This document shows, in pieces, positions 21,800-23,284 of a stretch of DNA of 23,284 bases. Origin of the DNA: Patescibacteria group bacterium (lineage in GTDB: Bacteria > Patescibacteriota > Microgenomatia > Levybacterales > UBA12049). The stretch covers positions 1-23,284 of the forward strand of contig JAHIGH010000027.1 in assembly GCA_018900295.1 (NCBI GenBank), read 5' to 3'. Under the pieces are notes generated by a model. That model worked only from the letters and a program-made list of their open reading frames with translations. It made no database searches and was not told where the DNA came from. A program made the translations under genes and the position numbers. Position 1 is the stretch's first letter. Every line of letters begins with the position of its first letter.

Positions 21800-22801
21800 T
21801 TATTCAAATTTCTTCAGTAGGTCGAATATAAATTCTTTTTTTTCTTCAGTTACCTCAACCATAATTACAGCATTCAAATCGAATTGTCCGTAACAAACGA
21901 ATGAGCGCAATGGCGCAAGGAGGATCGCCGGCAAGGTAAGCAGGTCCTCTTCTCCTTCTATGATAATTGTTCGTTTTTTATGTTGAATTACGCAATTTTT
22001 CACTGCTTTTTTAAAAACATCAACCACCTCTTTATGTATCGTCCCGGGTTCATTGGGGTATGTGTTGTTATTCATTTTTTTATATTGGCTAATTAATTTT
22101 TCATCTATCAAACTTCTTCGGGTTTTGAAGTCGATTATTTCAATATCAGGAATACAATTTATATCCCTTAGGGATTTCGTAACTATATCTCCTACAGTAA
22201 TAAGCAATGAATGCTCCGTAATACTGTCTTTTATTTTTCTTACATCCGTAATTACGCTGCCTACGGGCTTTCTTAATTGTTCCCTTAGATTATGAGGGAG
22301 TATTAATTTTTCCTTGTTTTTAAAAATATTCGCGTAAACATTGCCGTCTCTGTCAATTTCTCCAATTCTTATACTTTCCGAGGTCATGATCTCACCTGAC
22401 TCATCCAACACGTAAGGCACGATAATGATCTCAAGCGGGGTCAAGCCTTTTTTGCTTCTCTCTTCATTGATGAGTTTCGCGTTGGGCAAAGTCGTTTGGG
22501 TTACAAGGATTGCATTGATCTCTTTTGTTTGCAAGCTTGGTCCGAAAATATCTTTCAATGGGATAATCTCCGCGCGGGACAAATAGTTTTTTTCCAGTAA
22601 ATATTTTCTTAGCTCGAATTCGCGTGTTTCGTATGGATCAATGAGGGCTGCCAGAAATTTTTGTTGGTATAGTTTTTCGGTCGCCAAACCGATAGTTACT
22701 TTTTCTGATTGATTAAACGCGGTGTCAATCAGCTTTTTGTGTCCGATATGCAGGTGGTCAAATGTCCCGCCGATAATACTGTGTCGGTATTTATAAGTCA
22801 T
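21800..22801 (-). CDS. Fused archaeal-type phosphopantetheine adenylyltransferase and GTP-dependent dephospho-CoA kinase
   Basis: A 333-residue two-domain enzyme for the last two steps of CoA synthesis. Domain 1 (about 1-150) is a cytidylyltransferase-fold PPAT: GGTFDHLHIGH (11-21) binds ATP and pantetheine phosphate, and SESIRIGEID (about 139-148) is the archaeal/eukaryotic-type ISSTxxR-like replacement. Domain 2 (about 168-333) is DUF359, the GTP-dependent dephospho-CoA kinase first described in archaea: PVGSVITDV, ITVGDIVTKSL, IEIIDFKTRR and GEEDLLTLPAIL, followed by VCYGQ. Ordinary bacteria use the unrelated CoaD and CoaE proteins. The fusion would make CoA from 4'-phosphopantetheine in one polypeptide. 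The start ATG directly follows a 7-bp tandem repeat region, and no SD is visible. Confidence 0.92.
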   Translation of the reverse strand: MTYKYRHSIIGGTFDHLHIGHKKLIDTAFNQSEKVTIGLATEKLYQQKFLAALIDPYETREFELRKYLLEKNYLSRAEIIPLKDIFGPSLQTKEINAILVTQTTLPNAKLINEERSKKGLTPLEIIIVPYVLDESGEIMTSESIRIGEIDRDGNVYANIFKNKEKLILPHNLREQLRKPVGSVITDVRKIKDSITEHSLLITVGDIVTKSLRDINCIPDIEIIDFKTRRSLIDEKLISQYKKMNNNTYPNEPGTIHKEVVDVFKKAVKNCVIQHKKRTIIIEGEEDLLTLPAILLAPLRSFVCYGQFDLNAVIMVEVTEEKKEFIFDLLKKFE

Positions 22802-22806
22802 GATAT

Positions 22807-22848
22807 TAGTATTTTGTATTTGGTATTTAGTATATAGTATTGGGTATT
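22807..22848. repeat. Tandem 7-bp repeat, six units
   Basis: Six head-to-tail 7-bp units of form TNGTATT (tagtatt, ttgtatt, tggtatt, tagtata, tagtatt, gggtatt) lie in the divergent gap between the CoA enzyme and the methyltransferase. They begin 6 nt from the CoA enzyme ATG and so cover its whole leader and probable promoter. Such tracts can vary in unit number by slippage. Confidence 0.75.
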
Positions 22849-22868
22849 AAGAATAAAGTAGAAAATCA

Positions 22869-22897
22869 TTGACAAAATATATTCACTTCTGTAATAT
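22869..22897 (+). promoter_or_regulatory. Promoter of the methyltransferase gene
   Basis: TTGACA (22869-22874), exactly 17 nt, then TAATAT (22892-22897). The ATG at 22916 is 18 nt downstream of the -10, so the leader is about 12 nt and has no SD. It faces the divergent CoA enzyme gene. Confidence 0.75.
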
Positions 22898-22915
22898 CGT
22901 AACTACATTATATAA

Positions 22916-23284
22916 ATGCAAACAATTAAGATATTTCCTAATAAATCAATTGGCGAGGATGTTGACAAGAGGCGTGTTGAGCAATCAGAGGCTTATAATT
23001 TTGTTGAATTCTCAGAGATAGGTGAGTATAGAAAAGTCAATGAAAATCTTTTATTGACTGCTTTACAATTCCTTCCAAAAAATATTAGGAAGATTATACA
23101 CGTTGACAACGCAACCGGGACAGGGCTTATACCGCAACTAGCCGCGCAAATATACCACAAAAAAGGAATAGAGGCGACAATTATCGGTATAGATCCTGAT
23201 CTTTACGCGTTAAAAAAGGCAGCCGATTCAATGCGAAATATCGATCATATTCACTTATTGTTGTTTCAAGGATACGGTCAGCAC
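22916..23284 (+). CDS. SAM-dependent methyltransferase, N-terminal part (cut by window edge)
   Basis: A frame open from ATG 22916 to the last base gives 123 residues: MQTIKIFPNKSIGEDVDKRR and on. Residues 58-71 (RKIIHVDNATGTGL) are the glycine-rich motif I of class I methyltransferases, although its usual ExGxGxG has become D-N-A-T-G-T-G; residues 88-94 (TIIGIDPD) give strand 2 with the acidic ribose-binding D93. A helical region (YNFVEFSEIGEYRKVNENLL) precedes it. The substrate is unknown; similar small enzymes methylate metabolites or lipids. It lies alone on the plus strand behind a good promoter. Confidence 0.8.
   Translation, partial: MQTIKIFPNKSIGEDVDKRRVEQSEAYNFVEFSEIGEYRKVNENLLLTALQFLPKNIRKIIHVDNATGTGLIPQLAAQIYHKKGIEATIIGIDPDLYALKKAADSMRNIDHIHLLLFQGYGQH

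Noticed and set aside
22807..22848. CRISPR-like array
   Set aside because: Units are 7 bp with no spacers; this is a simple tandem repeat.
1..23284. Recoded UGA (genetic code 25)
   Set aside because: UGA ends several genes at ATGA overlaps and no conserved domain runs through an in-frame UGA.

Overview
The window looks like a chromosomal segment of a host-associated or uncultivated bacterium of the Candidate Phyla Radiation (Patescibacteria), most likely the Microgenomates side. This is an inference from several features together: AT-rich DNA, compact genes with ATGA overlaps, a minimal type IV pilus locus with very large pseudopilin-like proteins, an archaeal-style CoA enzyme fusion, and short palindromic repeats between genes. 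UGA is used as a stop in many ATGA overlaps, so the UGA-glycine code of Gracilibacteria/Absconditabacteria is excluded.

Layout. 1-904 (+): the 3' end of an ABC-2 exporter ATPase, a palindromic repeat, and a permease destroyed by a large out-of-frame internal deletion. 925-8225 (-): a type IV pilus/secretion operon that appears to start at a strong sigma70-type promoter (8197-8225). Its order is Hpt phosphotransfer protein, response regulator, PilB ATPase, PilC platform protein, GspH-like pseudopilin, a 676-residue pseudopilin with a propeller-like body, and a membrane-anchored protein on a Pro/Thr/Ser stalk. Palindromic repeats sit in two gaps of this operon. 8281-9142 (+): an AbiE-like toxin/antitoxin pair. 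9147-10325 (-): an AAA/DUF4143 ATPase. 10527-11582 (+): a CBS-less IMP dehydrogenase/GMP reductase family enzyme, the main housekeeping gene in the middle.

11586-21791 is an accessory/defence region: a RhuM-like gene cut off 3 nt from the end of the GMP reductase gene, a 400-nt gap with inverted repeats, a PD-(D/E)XK-like nuclease candidate, a Ser/Thr kinase fused to a possible TIM-barrel/TGT-like domain, a 55-codon stump of an OLD/RecF-like ATPase, a complete type I restriction-modification operon (hsdR-hsdM-hsdS), and a BRO-N/DinD-like protein. 21800-22801 (-): a fused archaeal-type phosphopantetheine adenylyltransferase plus GTP-dependent dephospho-CoA kinase. 22916 to the right edge (+): the start of an SAM-dependent methyltransferase.

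How the parts fit. The pilus operon carries its own His-Asp relay parts but no sensor kinase in the window, which suggests pilus output is controlled by a kinase elsewhere. Type I R-M, DinD-like and RhuM-like genes commonly travel together, and the kinase/nuclease pair sits between them, so it is the best candidate for an undescribed defence module. Three independent decayed genes (permease, RhuM, OLD ATPase) show that the region is being rearranged. Several genes have a -10 box only 6-11 nt from the start codon, pointing to leaderless mRNAs.
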